This document shows, piece by piece, positions 8,244-17,056 of a DNA stretch of 47,828 bases (positions are counted from its first letter, which is position 1; every line of letters begins with the position of its first letter). Made by a program: the position numbers and the translations under genes. The notes beneath the pieces are model-generated. The model was not told the origin of the DNA and did not search any database. It saw only the letters and a list, made by a program, of their open reading frames with translations. The stretch comes from Planctomycetota bacterium (GTDB lineage: Bacteria; Planctomycetota; UBA1135; UBA2386), in the NCBI GenBank assembly GCA_014192625.1, contig BJHM01000009.1:87347-135174 (forward strand), in the 5' to 3' direction.

Positions 8244-8720
8244 AGGCACACGCAACGCCTATGACTGATTCTCGGACAAATCTGCAGGGACTTTACCTAT
8301 GGCTATTCACCGCACCCAAGAGGCGCCCCGCGGTGAAAATGACAACCGGCTTACACGCTGTGCGTTGCGCCGATCGCAATGCAGAAAGCACCACAGTCAT
8401 CGGGCAATTGCTGGACAACCCCACTGCGCGGCATGGGCGCTGCGCCATGCGAGCACTGCGCTCTTTCACCATGGCAACGTTAGAGCGGTGCAACGGGTAA
8501 ATTACCTGCGTGACAGATGCCAGCAGGCCACCACTCGACATTGTGGCGGCGTAATTCACGCAAGCAGGCTAGCGCGCACGAATGGCAAAGCCAAATAACC
8601 GCACTCGCTACCAAGGCTTGCTTTGCGGCCAGTGAGCAACAAAGGTTTCCCACGCAGCGAAACGGTGCCAAAAACATCAACTTGCCCAAGGTATGCCAAC
8701 ATGGCTAGCAAGCCCTCCGG

Positions 8721-8726
8721 TATATT
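8721..8726 (+). promoter_or_regulatory. Putative -10 (TATATT) for the kelch gene
   Basis: TATATT lies 10 nt before the ATG at 8737, in an otherwise GC-rich region with no Shine-Dalgarno. Confidence 0.35.
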
Positions 8727-8736
8727 AGTGCACTTC

Positions 8737-10275
8737 ATGCCTACCCTGTCACGCGTGGCTATCTCGTCGATCTTGTGCATGTCGCTTGGCGCGCAGACCT
8801 TTGACCTCGACAAATCGTCCCCAGCGACGCTCGGCAACGCCATGCAACTCAGCGTACGCAATGCGCCAGCCTCAGCGCTGATGCTCTGGATGCCCTCGTT
8901 CTCGGCGGGACCGACACCAATCGCATTGCTCGATCCCACCGACCCGCGCGAGCTAAATATCGGCCTTGACCTAAGCGGCGTTTGGAGTTCGACAATCACG
9001 TCGCCGACTGGGACCGCAGCGACCAGCCTCGCATTGCCGCTCGATCCGAGCTACTCGGGCCTGCTGCTGCATTGGCAATGCATGACCATTCCGGGCGCGA
9101 CCGCCTTCGTCGGTGCGATCAGCAATGACGTGCTCACAATCACGGGGATGCCTACCACCTCGCAGCTGTTGCCGGCCAGCCTTGCAGAAGCGCGCGGCAT
9201 GCCAGCACTCGCAGCGATGCCGCAAACTGACTTCAACAGCGTGCTCGTCACCGGTGGTGGCGGCGGTTCGCTGACCGGCTCAGCAGGACTTGCCACGACC
9301 GAGGTGTATGACACACTGCGGCTCGCCGTGCGGCCTGGCCCCAACATGACCACCGGGCGCGTGCTGCACCTTGCGGTGTTGCTCAATGACGGCCGCACGC
9401 TGTTGATCGGCGGCGCCGATGCGCTGGGTGCTGTGACCGCAAGCTGTGAGATTTACAACCCGGGCACCAACACCTTTACTGCAACCGGCAATCTGCTCAC
9501 CGGCCGAGTGCTGCACGCCGCGGCACGCTTGCCGGATGGCCGCGTGATGACTGCAGGCGGCACCAGCACCGTGGCGGATACCACCACAGCGATCTCCAAT
9601 ACGCTCAACTCCGTCGAGATCTACAACCCCGCCACGGGGACCTGGAGCAGCGGTCCAGCAATCGGCGGCCGCCGACTGGCACCGGCATTGACGTTGTTGT
9701 CGACCGGCCGCGTGATGGTCTCGGGCGGGATCGATGTCGGGCTATTTTTTGGCATCCCGATTTCAGCGGTCTCGACTTCCGCAGTGCAGCTTTACAACCC
9801 CGCCACCAATGCATGGAGTGCTGGTGCAGCGATGCCAGGCGGCCGCGCCGGTCACCAATACAACCAGGTCACGCTCGCCGACAATCGCGTGCTGATGACC
9901 GGCGGCATCAACCTGACAAGCCTGCTCAACGCAGCGACCGCAGGGGCCACCAACAGTGCCAGTATCTACAACCCTTCGACCAATACCTGGCTAGCTACCA
10001 CGATGGCGCAGCCTCGGTTTGTCCACACTGCCACTCGCCTCAGCAACGGCAGCATCGCCGTCTGCGGTGGTTCACAGGGCACGTTGACCACCCCGACAGC
10101 AATCGCTGACGCAGAACTCTTCAACCCCGTCACCAATACGTGGTCCTCGCTGCCACCGCTGCAAAGCGCACGCACCAGTCACGTAGCCAAGCTGCAACCA
10201 GATGGCTTGCTGGTCCTGATCGGCGGCACCGATGGCATCGTGACCTTGACCAATATCGCGAGCCTGCACTTCTAA
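8737..10275 (+). CDS. Secreted kelch-repeat protein
   Basis: About 512 residues with an N-terminal signal peptide (MPTLSRVAISSILCMSLGAQ). An N-terminal beta-rich domain of about 150 residues follows, with the segment LNIGLDLSGVWSS. The remainder is at least five kelch blades, each with a DGR-plus-GG strand (such as LNDGRTLLIGG, LPDGRVMTAGG, STGRVMVSGG, DNRVLMTGG, PDGLLVLIGG) and an IYNPxTNTW strand, forming a beta-propeller. The galactose-oxidase-like propeller is probable, but no copper ligands are identified, so an enzymatic role is not claimed. Start at 8737 gives the best signal peptide; the ATG at 8701 would add 12 residues. Probably exported or surface-attached. Confidence 0.85.
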   Translation: MPTLSRVAISSILCMSLGAQTFDLDKSSPATLGNAMQLSVRNAPASALMLWMPSFSAGPTPIALLDPTDPRELNIGLDLSGVWSSTITSPTGTAATSLALPLDPSYSGLLLHWQCMTIPGATAFVGAISNDVLTITGMPTTSQLLPASLAEARGMPALAAMPQTDFNSVLVTGGGGGSLTGSAGLATTEVYDTLRLAVRPGPNMTTGRVLHLAVLLNDGRTLLIGGADALGAVTASCEIYNPGTNTFTATGNLLTGRVLHAAARLPDGRVMTAGGTSTVADTTTAISNTLNSVEIYNPATGTWSSGPAIGGRRLAPALTLLSTGRVMVSGGIDVGLFFGIPISAVSTSAVQLYNPATNAWSAGAAMPGGRAGHQYNQVTLADNRVLMTGGINLTSLLNAATAGATNSASIYNPSTNTWLATTMAQPRFVHTATRLSNGSIAVCGGSQGTLTTPTAIADAELFNPVTNTWSSLPPLQSARTSHVAKLQPDGLLVLIGGTDGIVTLTNIASLHF

Positions 10276-10287
10276 GCTCGGCATAAG

Positions 10288-10319
10288 CCCGCGCACAAAA
10301 GCCCACAACTGTGCGCTGG
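10288..10319 (+). terminator. Weak hairpin after the kelch gene
   Basis: CCCGCGCACA and TGTGCGC-T-GGG can pair around a 12-nt loop 12 nt after the stop. No T-tract follows, so this is at best a factor-dependent end or a 3' stabilising hairpin. Confidence 0.35.
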
Positions 10320-10392
10320 GAATGGCAGATATCCGCTGGCACCTCATCCAGCGCCCCGCTAGAAAGCCTCTTTCACTTCCTGTTCTTGAACC

Positions 10393-13134
10393 TTGGTTCC
10401 GCCGATCGAGCCCACGATTCTTTCCCCCTCCGGCATCCAGTTGAGCTTGCTCGACCAGGACGCCGTACGAGCGACGCAGCGCCTGAGTGCGCGCGGCTTT
10501 GATGCCTATTTAGTTGGCGGTTGCGTTCGCGACATGCTGCTTGGGCTGAAACCCAAGGACTATGACATCGCGACTGCGGCCAGCCCGCCGCAAGTGAAGC
10601 GCACGTTTCCGCGCAACTGCCGCATCATTGGCCGCCGCTTCAAGCTGGCGCACCTTCACTTCGACCAAAATCAGAAGATCCTCGAGCTCTCCACCTTCCG
10701 GCGCACGCCGCAGGCGGAAAACACCGAAGATGACCTGCTGATCAAGCGCGACAATGAGTTTGGCACGGCCGAAGAAGACGCGCTGCGCCGCGACTTCACC
10801 GTGAACGCGCTGTTTCTCGATCCGACCAAGGATCGGATCCTCGATTACGCCAACGGCCTCGCCGATGTGAACGCAAAGATCATCCGGACCATCGGCGATC
10901 CACGCATTCGATTCCGCGAAGATCCGATCCGCATCCTGCGCGCGGCGAAGTTTGCCGGTCGACTTGGGTTTACGGTCGAGCCGGGCACCCTTAGCGCCAT
11001 GGCGGAAACCTCATCCGACCTGATGCGCGCAGCGCCACCGCGCCTGCTCGAAGAAATCTTGCGGCTGCTACGCAGCGGCCATGCACTCGATAGCTTTCAA
11101 CTGTTGCGCGACGTGGGTGCGTTGCAGAGTTTGCTGCCGGTCACTGCCAAGTTCCTCGGCACTGCCGCCCTGCCGCAACGCGTCCATTTCTGGCGCACCC
11201 TCGAGGCCCTCGACCTGAGCATCCACCAAGGGCATGTGCCAAGTAACCCGGTGCTGCTAGGGACCCTGTTTTCGAGCATGGTCACCATGCGCGCCGAACA
11301 GCAACCAACACGCAGCCCGAGCAGCGTCGCCGAAGAACTGCTCGGCCCAGTCAGCTTTTCGCTGCGCCTGCCGCGCCGCGATGCTGGTGGCGTAAAGCGG
11401 ATCTGCGGTGTGCAGCACCGATTCCTGCAACTCAACTCCAGCGACACGGAAAAACGTTTCAAGGTGATCGGCTTCCTGCACGGGCCTTACTTTGAGGAAG
11501 CTCTCGAACTGTTTGAGCTGCGGACCAAAGGCATGGGCCTTGATCCAGCGACCGCGCAATCTTGGCGCGATTTACTGAACACCCAGGGTCGCGACCGGCC
11601 GGCCGATGTCGATTTTGATGCCGCCGAAGACGACGACTATCTGCAGAGTGACGGGCCGCTGGAACCAGGCGATACTGAGGCCGATCCTTCGGCCGAGGGC
11701 ACCGACCCGGCGGTAGAAGGGACGCCTCCGGCAGCAGCGCAGGACGATAATGACGGTCGCCGTCGCCATCGTCGTCGTGGCCGCCGCGGTCGCGGTCGCA
11801 ACCGTGATCAAGACGGCGACGCGCCAATGCAGCAGGGGGCGGACCTGCCTGTGGCGAGTGACTCTGCGAGTGACCTTGCTGGTCGCCCCACTGGCGCGGC
11901 CGCGGATTTTGTTGCGCCGCTAAGTCACCGGCGCGGTTTGTCGCGCAAGGCCCCATTGGCCAGCAGCCAGCAGCCGGAAAATCCTTCTGCAGATCAGGAC
12001 CAAACAAGCCGCGACGGCAATACCGCGAATGACGGGACCGCGAATGACGGGGTTGAAAGCGACGGGGTTGCCAGTCCAGATGACCGCAACGCAGACGGGG
12101 CACCAGATTCGGTTGCACAGGGTGCTTCGGAAACAGACGGTGAGCAGGGTGGCTTACGCCGTCGCCGCCGTCGCCGTCGCGGACGTGGTCGCTCTACCGC
12201 AGCACAGGATCTTGCGCAAGCGGATCCTGTTGCAGGTGAGCTAGCGCCGGGCGAGCCAAACGACAACGCGGCCCACACGAATGCCACTGACGGCGGCGAG
12301 CCCAGCCATGCGCAGGGTCGCTCCGAGGGTCGCTCCGAGGGTCGCTCCGATCAGGGTCGCTCCGAGCAGGGTCGCTCCGAGCAGGGTCGCTCCGAGCAGG
12401 GTCGCTCCGATCAGGGTCGCTCCGAGCAGGGTCGCTCCGAGCAGGGTCGCTCCGAGCAGGGTCGCTCCGAGCAGGGTCCGTCTAGCCGGCGGCGCGGAGG
12501 TCGGCGTAACTCAGGCCAGCGCGACTCGGGCCAGCGTGACTCAGGCCAGCGTGACTCGGGCCAGCGCGACTCGGGCCAGCGTGACTCGGGCCAGCGCGAC
12601 TCGGGCCAGCGTGACTCAGGCCAGCCGAGTTCAAGTCGGCGGGGCTCGGGTCAGCGTTCGAGAGGCCAACGTCCTATAAACCAGCAGGACGCAGGCCAAA
12701 ACCAATCGGGACAACAGGATTTCAATCAGGGCCAATCCGGCCCTCGCCAGCAACCGCCCCGCGGTCGCGGCCAGCGGTCGCGTGACGATCAAGTTGGTGG
12801 TCGGCGCGGCAGGCGCGAACGTGACGATCGGTCTGGACGGCTAGGTGGGCGCGACGTCGATGTAGTGCCGCGCCACGTCGATCGCCGCGGCAAGGTCGAT
12901 GTAATTGAACCGCCGCCTCTCGACCTCTCGGCATTCGATGTCGAACTCGATCCACGCCGCGTGCCAACTTTCGGCTCCATCGTCGAAGGCAAGGGTCGGC
13001 CAAAGCGCCGCGGCCCGCGCGTGCCAGAAGACGACGAATATCGACCACCGCCACCGCCAGGTGGTTTGACCGGTCCAGAAACCAAACCGCCCCCACCGCC
13101 AAGCCAAGAGCCGGACACGTTTGGCGACTGGTAA
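10393..13134 (+). CDS. pcnB: Poly(A) polymerase (PcnB) with a long repetitive basic tail
   Basis: Class II nucleotidyltransferase adding 3' tails to RNA. The catalytic head carries LVGGCVRDMLLG (Gly42-Gly43, Arg46-Asp47), the metal-binding DYD at 57-59, and the segment IIGRRFKLAHLHF, which fits the poly(A)-polymerase signature rather than CCA-adding enzymes. A neck motif (REDPIRILRAAKFAGRLGF) lies near residue 177. The known domains end around residue 400, yet the protein has 913 residues. The other 510 are low-complexity: an acidic stretch, two RRRR/RGRGR clusters, a GRSE/QGRSE array, an SGQRD array, and a Pro-rich end. Such a tail probably binds RNA or partners in a disordered state. Start is a TTG, uncertain by several codons. 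panB follows 19 nt later. Confidence 0.92.
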   Translation: MVPPIEPTILSPSGIQLSLLDQDAVRATQRLSARGFDAYLVGGCVRDMLLGLKPKDYDIATAASPPQVKRTFPRNCRIIGRRFKLAHLHFDQNQKILELSTFRRTPQAENTEDDLLIKRDNEFGTAEEDALRRDFTVNALFLDPTKDRILDYANGLADVNAKIIRTIGDPRIRFREDPIRILRAAKFAGRLGFTVEPGTLSAMAETSSDLMRAAPPRLLEEILRLLRSGHALDSFQLLRDVGALQSLLPVTAKFLGTAALPQRVHFWRTLEALDLSIHQGHVPSNPVLLGTLFSSMVTMRAEQQPTRSPSSVAEELLGPVSFSLRLPRRDAGGVKRICGVQHRFLQLNSSDTEKRFKVIGFLHGPYFEEALELFELRTKGMGLDPATAQSWRDLLNTQGRDRPADVDFDAAEDDDYLQSDGPLEPGDTEADPSAEGTDPAVEGTPPAAAQDDNDGRRRHRRRGRRGRGRNRDQDGDAPMQQGADLPVASDSASDLAGRPTGAAADFVAPLSHRRGLSRKAPLASSQQPENPSADQDQTSRDGNTANDGTANDGVESDGVASPDDRNADGAPDSVAQGASETDGEQGGLRRRRRRRRGRGRSTAAQDLAQADPVAGELAPGEPNDNAAHTNATDGGEPSHAQGRSEGRSEGRSDQGRSEQGRSEQGRSEQGRSDQGRSEQGRSEQGRSEQGRSEQGPSSRRRGGRRNSGQRDSGQRDSGQRDSGQRDSGQRDSGQRDSGQRDSGQPSSSRRGSGQRSRGQRPINQQDAGQNQSGQQDFNQGQSGPRQQPPRGRGQRSRDDQVGGRRGRRERDDRSGRLGGRDVDVVPRHVDRRGKVDVIEPPPLDLSAFDVELDPRRVPTFGSIVEGKGRPKRRGPRVPEDDEYRPPPPPGGLTGPETKPPPPPSQEPDTFGDW
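12313..12479 (+). repeat. In-frame 12/15-bp tandem array in pcnB (QGRSE repeats)
   Basis: Eleven copies of a unit encoding GRSE, QGRSE or QGRSD. Two are 12-bp units and the rest are 15 bp and nearly identical at the DNA level. All lengths are multiples of three, so copy number can change without breaking the frame. Residues about 641-695 of PcnB. Confidence 0.95.
12511..12630 (+). repeat. In-frame 15-bp tandem array in pcnB (SGQRD repeats)
   Basis: Seven full 15-bp units plus a degenerate eighth, differing only at third positions (TCA/TCG, CGC/CGT). It is separate from the upstream array and has a different unit, so low-complexity expansion happened at least twice in this gene. Confidence 0.95.
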
Positions 13135-13153
13135 TCCGCCGCGGGCAACCGCC

Positions 13154-13957
13154 ATGACGCGCCAAAAGATCACCACTGCTGCATTGCGCGAGATGAAGCT
13201 GCAGCGCGAACGTATCGTAGCGCTGACCGCTTATGACCACTTGGTCGCGCAGTTGCTCGATCAGGCAGGCACCGATGTAGTCCTGGTCGGCGACTCGGTG
13301 GCGACCGTGATGCAGGGCCGCAATGCGACCGTCGCCGTGACGATGGACCAGATGGTCTACCACTGCGAGCTCGCGAGTCGCGCCGTGCAGCGGGCATTTC
13401 TGATCGCCGACATGCCGTTTCTGAGTTACCAGGTAAGCATCGAAGATGCACTGCGCAATGCGGGCCGCTTGCTCAAGGAAGGCGGCGCAGAAGCAGTGAA
13501 GCTCGAGGGTGGCGTCGCATTTGCGCCAACCGTGGCGCGGCTATATGCGGCCGGTATCCCAGTGATGGGGCACGTTGGCCTGACGCCACAAAGCATCCAT
13601 CAGTTTGGCAGCTACAAAGCGCGCGGTGTCGAGCCTGGTGAAGCTCAGCAGATCCTCGACGATGCCAAGTCCCTCGAACAGGCCGGCGCATTCGGGCTGG
13701 TGGTCGAGAAGGTTCCCGCCGAACTCGGCAAGCGCATCACGGAGTCTGTGCAGATCCCCGTCATCGGGATCGGTGCCGGACCACATTGTGACGGACAGAT
13801 TCTCGTGACCCACGACATGCTCGGGATGTTCACGCGCTTCCGCCCCCGCTTCGTTCGCCGTTACTTGGAGTTGGCGCGAACCATTGGCGATGCCATCGCG
13901 CAATACGGATCGGATGTGCGCAAAGGTTCGTTTCCAAACTCTGACGAAAGTTACTGA
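13154..13957 (+). CDS. panB: 3-methyl-2-oxobutanoate hydroxymethyltransferase
   Basis: First committed enzyme of pantothenate synthesis: transfers a hydroxymethyl group from methylene-THF to alpha-ketoisovalerate, giving ketopantoate. The 267 residues match the family. Motifs include VALTAYDHLVAQLLD, the metal-binding VLVGDSVATVMQG, ADMPFLSYQ, AVKLEGG, VMGHVGLTPQS and VIGIGAGPHCDGQILV. The start at 13154 gives MTRQKITTAALREMK. It lies 19 nt after pcnB and probably shares its transcript. No other pan genes are in the window. Confidence 0.96.
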   Translation: MTRQKITTAALREMKLQRERIVALTAYDHLVAQLLDQAGTDVVLVGDSVATVMQGRNATVAVTMDQMVYHCELASRAVQRAFLIADMPFLSYQVSIEDALRNAGRLLKEGGAEAVKLEGGVAFAPTVARLYAAGIPVMGHVGLTPQSIHQFGSYKARGVEPGEAQQILDDAKSLEQAGAFGLVVEKVPAELGKRITESVQIPVIGIGAGPHCDGQILVTHDMLGMFTRFRPRFVRRYLELARTIGDAIAQYGSDVRKGSFPNSDESY

Positions 13958-13973
13958 GGCGGGCTCCTAGACC

Positions 13974-14933
13974 GTGCGCGGCCTATTGCTCGCTTCCGGC
14001 ACCATGTCGCTGTGCGATGACCTACCTTTGCCGACGGCAAGAAAAGGCTGGTCGCGCGTGCGCGTGCTGCAGGCCGGCATCTGCGCCACCGACCAAGCGC
14101 TGGATCGCGGCTACATGGGTTTTTGCGGCGTGCCCGGCCACGAGTTCGTGGGCATCGCCCTCGACGGCCCACTGGCCGGCAAACGCGTCACCGGCGAGAT
14201 CAACGCTGGCTGCGGCACCTGCGAACTTTGCCGCAACCACGATAGCCGTCACTGCAAGCACCGCACGGTGCTTGGCATCCTGCAACACAGCGGCGCGTTC
14301 GCCGAACAACTGTCACTGCCGAACGAAAACCTGGTGCACGTGCCGGACTCAGTGAGCGACAGTGCCGCCACATTCGTCGAACCACTCGCGGCAGCATTGC
14401 ACATCGCCGACGACGTCGATCTAGCGCGACACAAACGCGCACTCGTTGCTGGCGACGGCAAGCTCGGACTGCTCTGCGCTCACGCACTCGCGCTGCATGG
14501 TTGCAACGTGACCATTGCCGGCCGCCATCCCGAACGATTGCCCCTGCTGCCGCGTGGTGCCACGCTGGTGAGTGGTTGGCTCGAAGCTTCTGCCCCAAAG
14601 GACGTTTTACCGTTCGACCTCGCCGTGGACGCAACCGGCAACAGCGATGTGCTGCCGCGACTGCTGGCGCTAGTTCGCCCACGCGGCACCATCGTCATAA
14701 AGACCACCACCGAACGCCCGACCAGCATCTGCTGGTCGTCGCTGGTCGTGAACGAGCAACGGCTAATCGGCTCGCGCTGCGGCCGCTTCGCACCAGCGAT
14801 CGCGGCCCTTGCCAACGGCAGCGTGCCGGTCGAACGCTGGATCGCCGCCCGCTATCCACTCGCACAGGCATTGCAGGCCTTCCAACATGCAGGCACCAAA
14901 GGCACGCTGAAGGTCCTGCTGCAAATCTCATGA
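13974..14933 (+). CDS. Zinc-dependent MDR alcohol dehydrogenase
   Basis: Medium-chain dehydrogenase/reductase of 319 residues, slightly short for the class (commonly 340-350). The catalytic zinc site is suggested by ICATD (Cys) and GHEF (His, Glu). The structural zinc lobe has four cysteines in CGTCELCRNHDSRHC. A Rossmann half follows (LVAGDGKLGLLCAHALALHG, with GDGKLG as the dinucleotide loop). Starts with GTG 16 nt after panB and overlaps the next gene by ATGA, so it may belong to a pcnB-panB transcript. Substrate not determined; sorbitol- or threonine-dehydrogenase-like enzymes are the nearest structural class. Confidence 0.9.
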   Translation: MRGLLLASGTMSLCDDLPLPTARKGWSRVRVLQAGICATDQALDRGYMGFCGVPGHEFVGIALDGPLAGKRVTGEINAGCGTCELCRNHDSRHCKHRTVLGILQHSGAFAEQLSLPNENLVHVPDSVSDSAATFVEPLAAALHIADDVDLARHKRALVAGDGKLGLLCAHALALHGCNVTIAGRHPERLPLLPRGATLVSGWLEASAPKDVLPFDLAVDATGNSDVLPRLLALVRPRGTIVIKTTTERPTSICWSSLVVNEQRLIGSRCGRFAPAIAALANGSVPVERWIAARYPLAQALQAFQHAGTKGTLKVLLQIS

Positions 14934-15403
14934 GCGACCTGCCACCGATGCAAAGAGCCAGCGAAATCAAAACCCCCGGCAATGTGCCGCCAGAGGCCCC
15001 GCGCGTCCTGCCATTGCTACTGCCAATCGGCTGCTTGCTCTGGATCTTTGGCGCGCTCTTCAGCCATGGCTGGCAGCCAGACCCGCTCCTTTATTTGTCG
15101 TGCACGATCCTGTTGTTCGCCGCGCGCTCGATCTACCAGCGCTACCACAGAAAACCACTGCGGCCGCTGTGGCTGGCACCGGGCGAGAGCAAGGCGCTTG
15201 CCAGCGCAAAGGTCGCGAGCATCGTTGGTTTTGCGGCGCTCATCACTGGTGGCGTGGTCGAGTTTTCTGCGCCACTTGGTGAACATGAACCCATGCCGCT
15301 CTGGATGCGGATTGCGTGGCACGGTTGCTGCGCGTTCGGCATCGCCTACGTCCGCTTTCTCGACCGCTTCAAGCATCCGCCAACCCGAAGGCCGCGCAGC
15401 TGA
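14930..15403 (+). CDS. Small integral membrane protein
   Basis: 157 residues starting in an ATGA overlap with the dehydrogenase stop, which fixes the start. Two helices (around LPLLLPIGCLLWIFGALF and LLYLSCTILLFAARSIY), a basic loop (QRYHRKPLRPLW), then two more (SIVGFAALITGGVVEF and IAWHGCCAFGIAYVRFL). The acidic segment GEHEPMP lies between the last two. No family recognised. It ends 19 bp from the convergent cdd gene. Confidence 0.75.
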   Translation: MSDLPPMQRASEIKTPGNVPPEAPRVLPLLLPIGCLLWIFGALFSHGWQPDPLLYLSCTILLFAARSIYQRYHRKPLRPLWLAPGESKALASAKVASIVGFAALITGGVVEFSAPLGEHEPMPLWMRIAWHGCCAFGIAYVRFLDRFKHPPTRRPRS

Positions 15404-15422
15404 CTTGGCTCGCGGCGCTTTG

Positions 15423-15848
15423 TTAGCCAGCGCCGCTACCAAACGTGAACGGGTCGGGCAGCAACTTGTCGAGTAAAGTGAACAAGCGCGTTTTTGCGGA
15501 CCCAATCAGGATGATTGGCATCGCTTGGCCGAACTCCGCGAGCACCTGACGACAAGCACCACACGGCCGCGCCGGGTCAAGCAAATCGGTGATGATGGCA
15601 CAGCCACGCAACGCGCGGACCCCAGCCGCAACCGCACTGCACACCGCGGCACGTTCGGCGCAAATGGTGAGGCCTAGGCTGGCATTCTCGACGTTGCAGC
15701 CAACAAAGATGCGGCCGTCATCCGCAAGCACCGCAGCACCAACGCGGAAGTGCGAAGCTGGCACGTATGCGTTGACCTGCACTTGCCGGGCGGCAATGCA
15801 GAGTTCTTCAACCACACGCGCTGTTAGCTCACCTGAGCGGGAGACCAT
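15423..15848 (-). CDS. cdd: Cytidine deaminase
   Basis: Pyrimidine salvage enzyme converting cytidine and deoxycytidine to uridine forms. The 141 residues fit the small homotetrameric type. Zinc and catalytic residues are intact: Cys63-Ala-Glu65 in TICAERAA, and Cys96/Cys99 in RPCGACRQ. The substrate loop VGCNVENASLGLT precedes them. TAATCT lies 9 nt before the ATG. Convergent with the membrane-protein gene; about 140 bp separate it from thpR upstream. Confidence 0.96.
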   Translation of the reverse strand: MVSRSGELTARVVEELCIAARQVQVNAYVPASHFRVGAAVLADDGRIFVGCNVENASLGLTICAERAAVCSAVAAGVRALRGCAIITDLLDPARPCGACRQVLAEFGQAMPIILIGSAKTRLFTLLDKLLPDPFTFGSGAG

Positions 15849-15857
15849 TGCTGCGTA

Positions 15858-15863
15858 AGATTA
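15858..15863 (-). promoter_or_regulatory. Putative -10 (TAATCT) for cdd
   Basis: TAATCT lies 9 nt before the cdd ATG with no Shine-Dalgarno. Suggests cdd has its own promoter instead of relying on thpR readthrough. Confidence 0.35.
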
Positions 15864-15987
15864 CACAGGGCCACAGCAGCAGTCCTAGAGATACCTAGCG
15901 GAAAGCAGACGCAGCCATTCGCAAGTCGCCACTCGTGGGCACTGCACGAAAGCAAGGCGCGCGTCCCGTTGCGCGTCGCTGCGTTCT

Positions 15988-16548
15988 TCATGAAGTCCCG
16001 GCAGCGCAATCGCCAGCGGCCAATTCGGTGTAGATCGGGCCGTCCTGCGAAAGCCTGCTGCTGTAGAGCACCACGCGCGTTGCAAAAAAAGCAGCCGCGA
16101 TGGCAACCTCGGCGGATTCGCGCACGGCCCGCTCAATCCGCGCCCCACCAAAACCTGACTTGCAACGACCAAGCGTGATGTGCGGATGAAACCCGCGATC
16201 ATCCGCCGCCACACCAGCACCGAGCGCCACCTCATCCAATCGTCTGGCGATCGCACTCACCGCATCGAGGTCGCCGCGCAAGCCCGCCCAGATCACGCGC
16301 GGCGAACCACGCGCCGGAAACTGCGCGAGCCCATGCACCGAAAGCATGGCGACAGGCCAGGGCGTCAAGACCGCCGCACGCAACGCTGCAATTTCGGTTT
16401 CGCCGACATTTTCGAGGAAGCGCAGAGTCACATGCAGCTGGGGCTCCGCAACGAATGCCACCGAACTAAAACTACGCAACGGCTGGGTGGCAGCGATGCA
16501 CGCTCGCCGCACCAAGGCGGGTATTTCCAGCGACAAAAAGCAGCGCAC
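15988..16548 (-). CDS. thpR: RNA 2',3'-cyclic phosphodiesterase (2'-5' RNA ligase family)
   Basis: Member of the 2H phosphoesterase superfamily, 186 residues. Both catalytic HxT motifs are present: His39-Val-Thr41 (LHVTLRFL) and His123-Ile-Thr125 (FHPHITLGR), in the expected two-lobed arrangement. Starts RCFLSLEIP, as family members do. I use the GTG at 16548, which abuts the previous gene's stop at 16550; a GTG at 16578 would overlap that gene by 29 bp. The biological substrate of ThpR is not settled in general. Confidence 0.9.
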   Translation of the reverse strand: MRCFLSLEIPALVRRACIAATQPLRSFSSVAFVAEPQLHVTLRFLENVGETEIAALRAAVLTPWPVAMLSVHGLAQFPARGSPRVIWAGLRGDLDAVSAIARRLDEVALGAGVAADDRGFHPHITLGRCKSGFGGARIERAVRESAEVAIAAAFFATRVVLYSSRLSQDGPIYTELAAGDCAAGTS

Positions 16549-16549
16549 C

Positions 16550-17020
16550 TTAGCCCTTCGAGAACTCGATCGCGCCACCCGGCAGGAAGTAGAGAATCAG
16601 CATCTGACCGCCGGTCACGGTCGGCACGTGCGTGGTGTCTGGGCCATAAACGGTCCAGCCTTCCGGGGTGCCATCAAAACGCGGCGAGCCATTTTGCGCA
16701 AAGCACAGATCCACTTCACCGTTGGGGTGCCGATGCTTTGGCCCTGCCTTGTCCATCAACACGGCATCGACCGAGAAGCCGTGAATATCCTTCACCAGGC
16801 GACCAAACCGGATGCCACCCGCTTCCTTGGGCAGCAACCAGTCAGAGCTCACCGCAGCAAGTCCCGCCTTGCGGGCGCGCGCGAGGTCGCCACCGGCAAA
16901 CGGCAGCAGCTGCGAAACGCGCAGGGTCGCATTCGGAGCCTTCAGGTCGACGGTGGCGAGCACCTTCGCCAACGGGCGCAGCAGCAAGATGAAATGATCC
17001 TTCGGCGTGATCGCGGACAT
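16550..17020 (-). CDS. DUF4863 / PnbB-like protein
   Basis: 156 residues resembling the DUF4863 family, whose named member PnbB is a 4-hydroxylaminobenzoate lyase in nitroarene degradation. The C-terminal half looks cupin-like: IRFGRLVKDIHGFSVDAVLM, then HRHPNGEVDLCFA, PRFDGTPEGWTVYGP and QMLILYFLPGGAIEF. AAGGAAG lies 6 nt before the ATG. It touches thpR (stop and start 2 nt apart), so they are probably co-transcribed. The family assignment is from memory of the motif pattern. The lyase reaction is not inferred here, because no other nitroarene genes are present. Confidence 0.72.
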   Translation of the reverse strand: MSAITPKDHFILLLRPLAKVLATVDLKAPNATLRVSQLLPFAGGDLARARKAGLAAVSSDWLLPKEAGGIRFGRLVKDIHGFSVDAVLMDKAGPKHRHPNGEVDLCFAQNGSPRFDGTPEGWTVYGPDTTHVPTVTGGQMLILYFLPGGAIEFSKG

Positions 17021-17026
17021 GGGACG

Positions 17027-17033
17027 CTTCCTT
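17027..17033 (-). promoter_or_regulatory. Shine-Dalgarno (AAGGAAG) of the DUF4863-like gene
   Basis: AAGGAAG with a 6-nt spacer to the ATG at 17020; one of the few clear ribosome-binding sites in the window. Confidence 0.55.
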
Positions 17034-17056
17034 GTAGCCGAGCCAAGGCTGTGCTG

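Larger units (their letters stand above)
8233..8736. other. Divergent intergenic region
   Basis: About 500 bp between a minus-strand gene and the plus-strand kelch gene. The only signals are the AGGAG for the minus gene (8239-8243) and TATATT at 8721-8726. Short frames here show no domain or signal peptide. Confidence 0.55.

Noticed and set aside
12313-12630. CRISPR-like direct repeats
   Set aside because: Units are 12-15 bp with no unique spacers, all in frame inside pcnB, and no cas genes are nearby.
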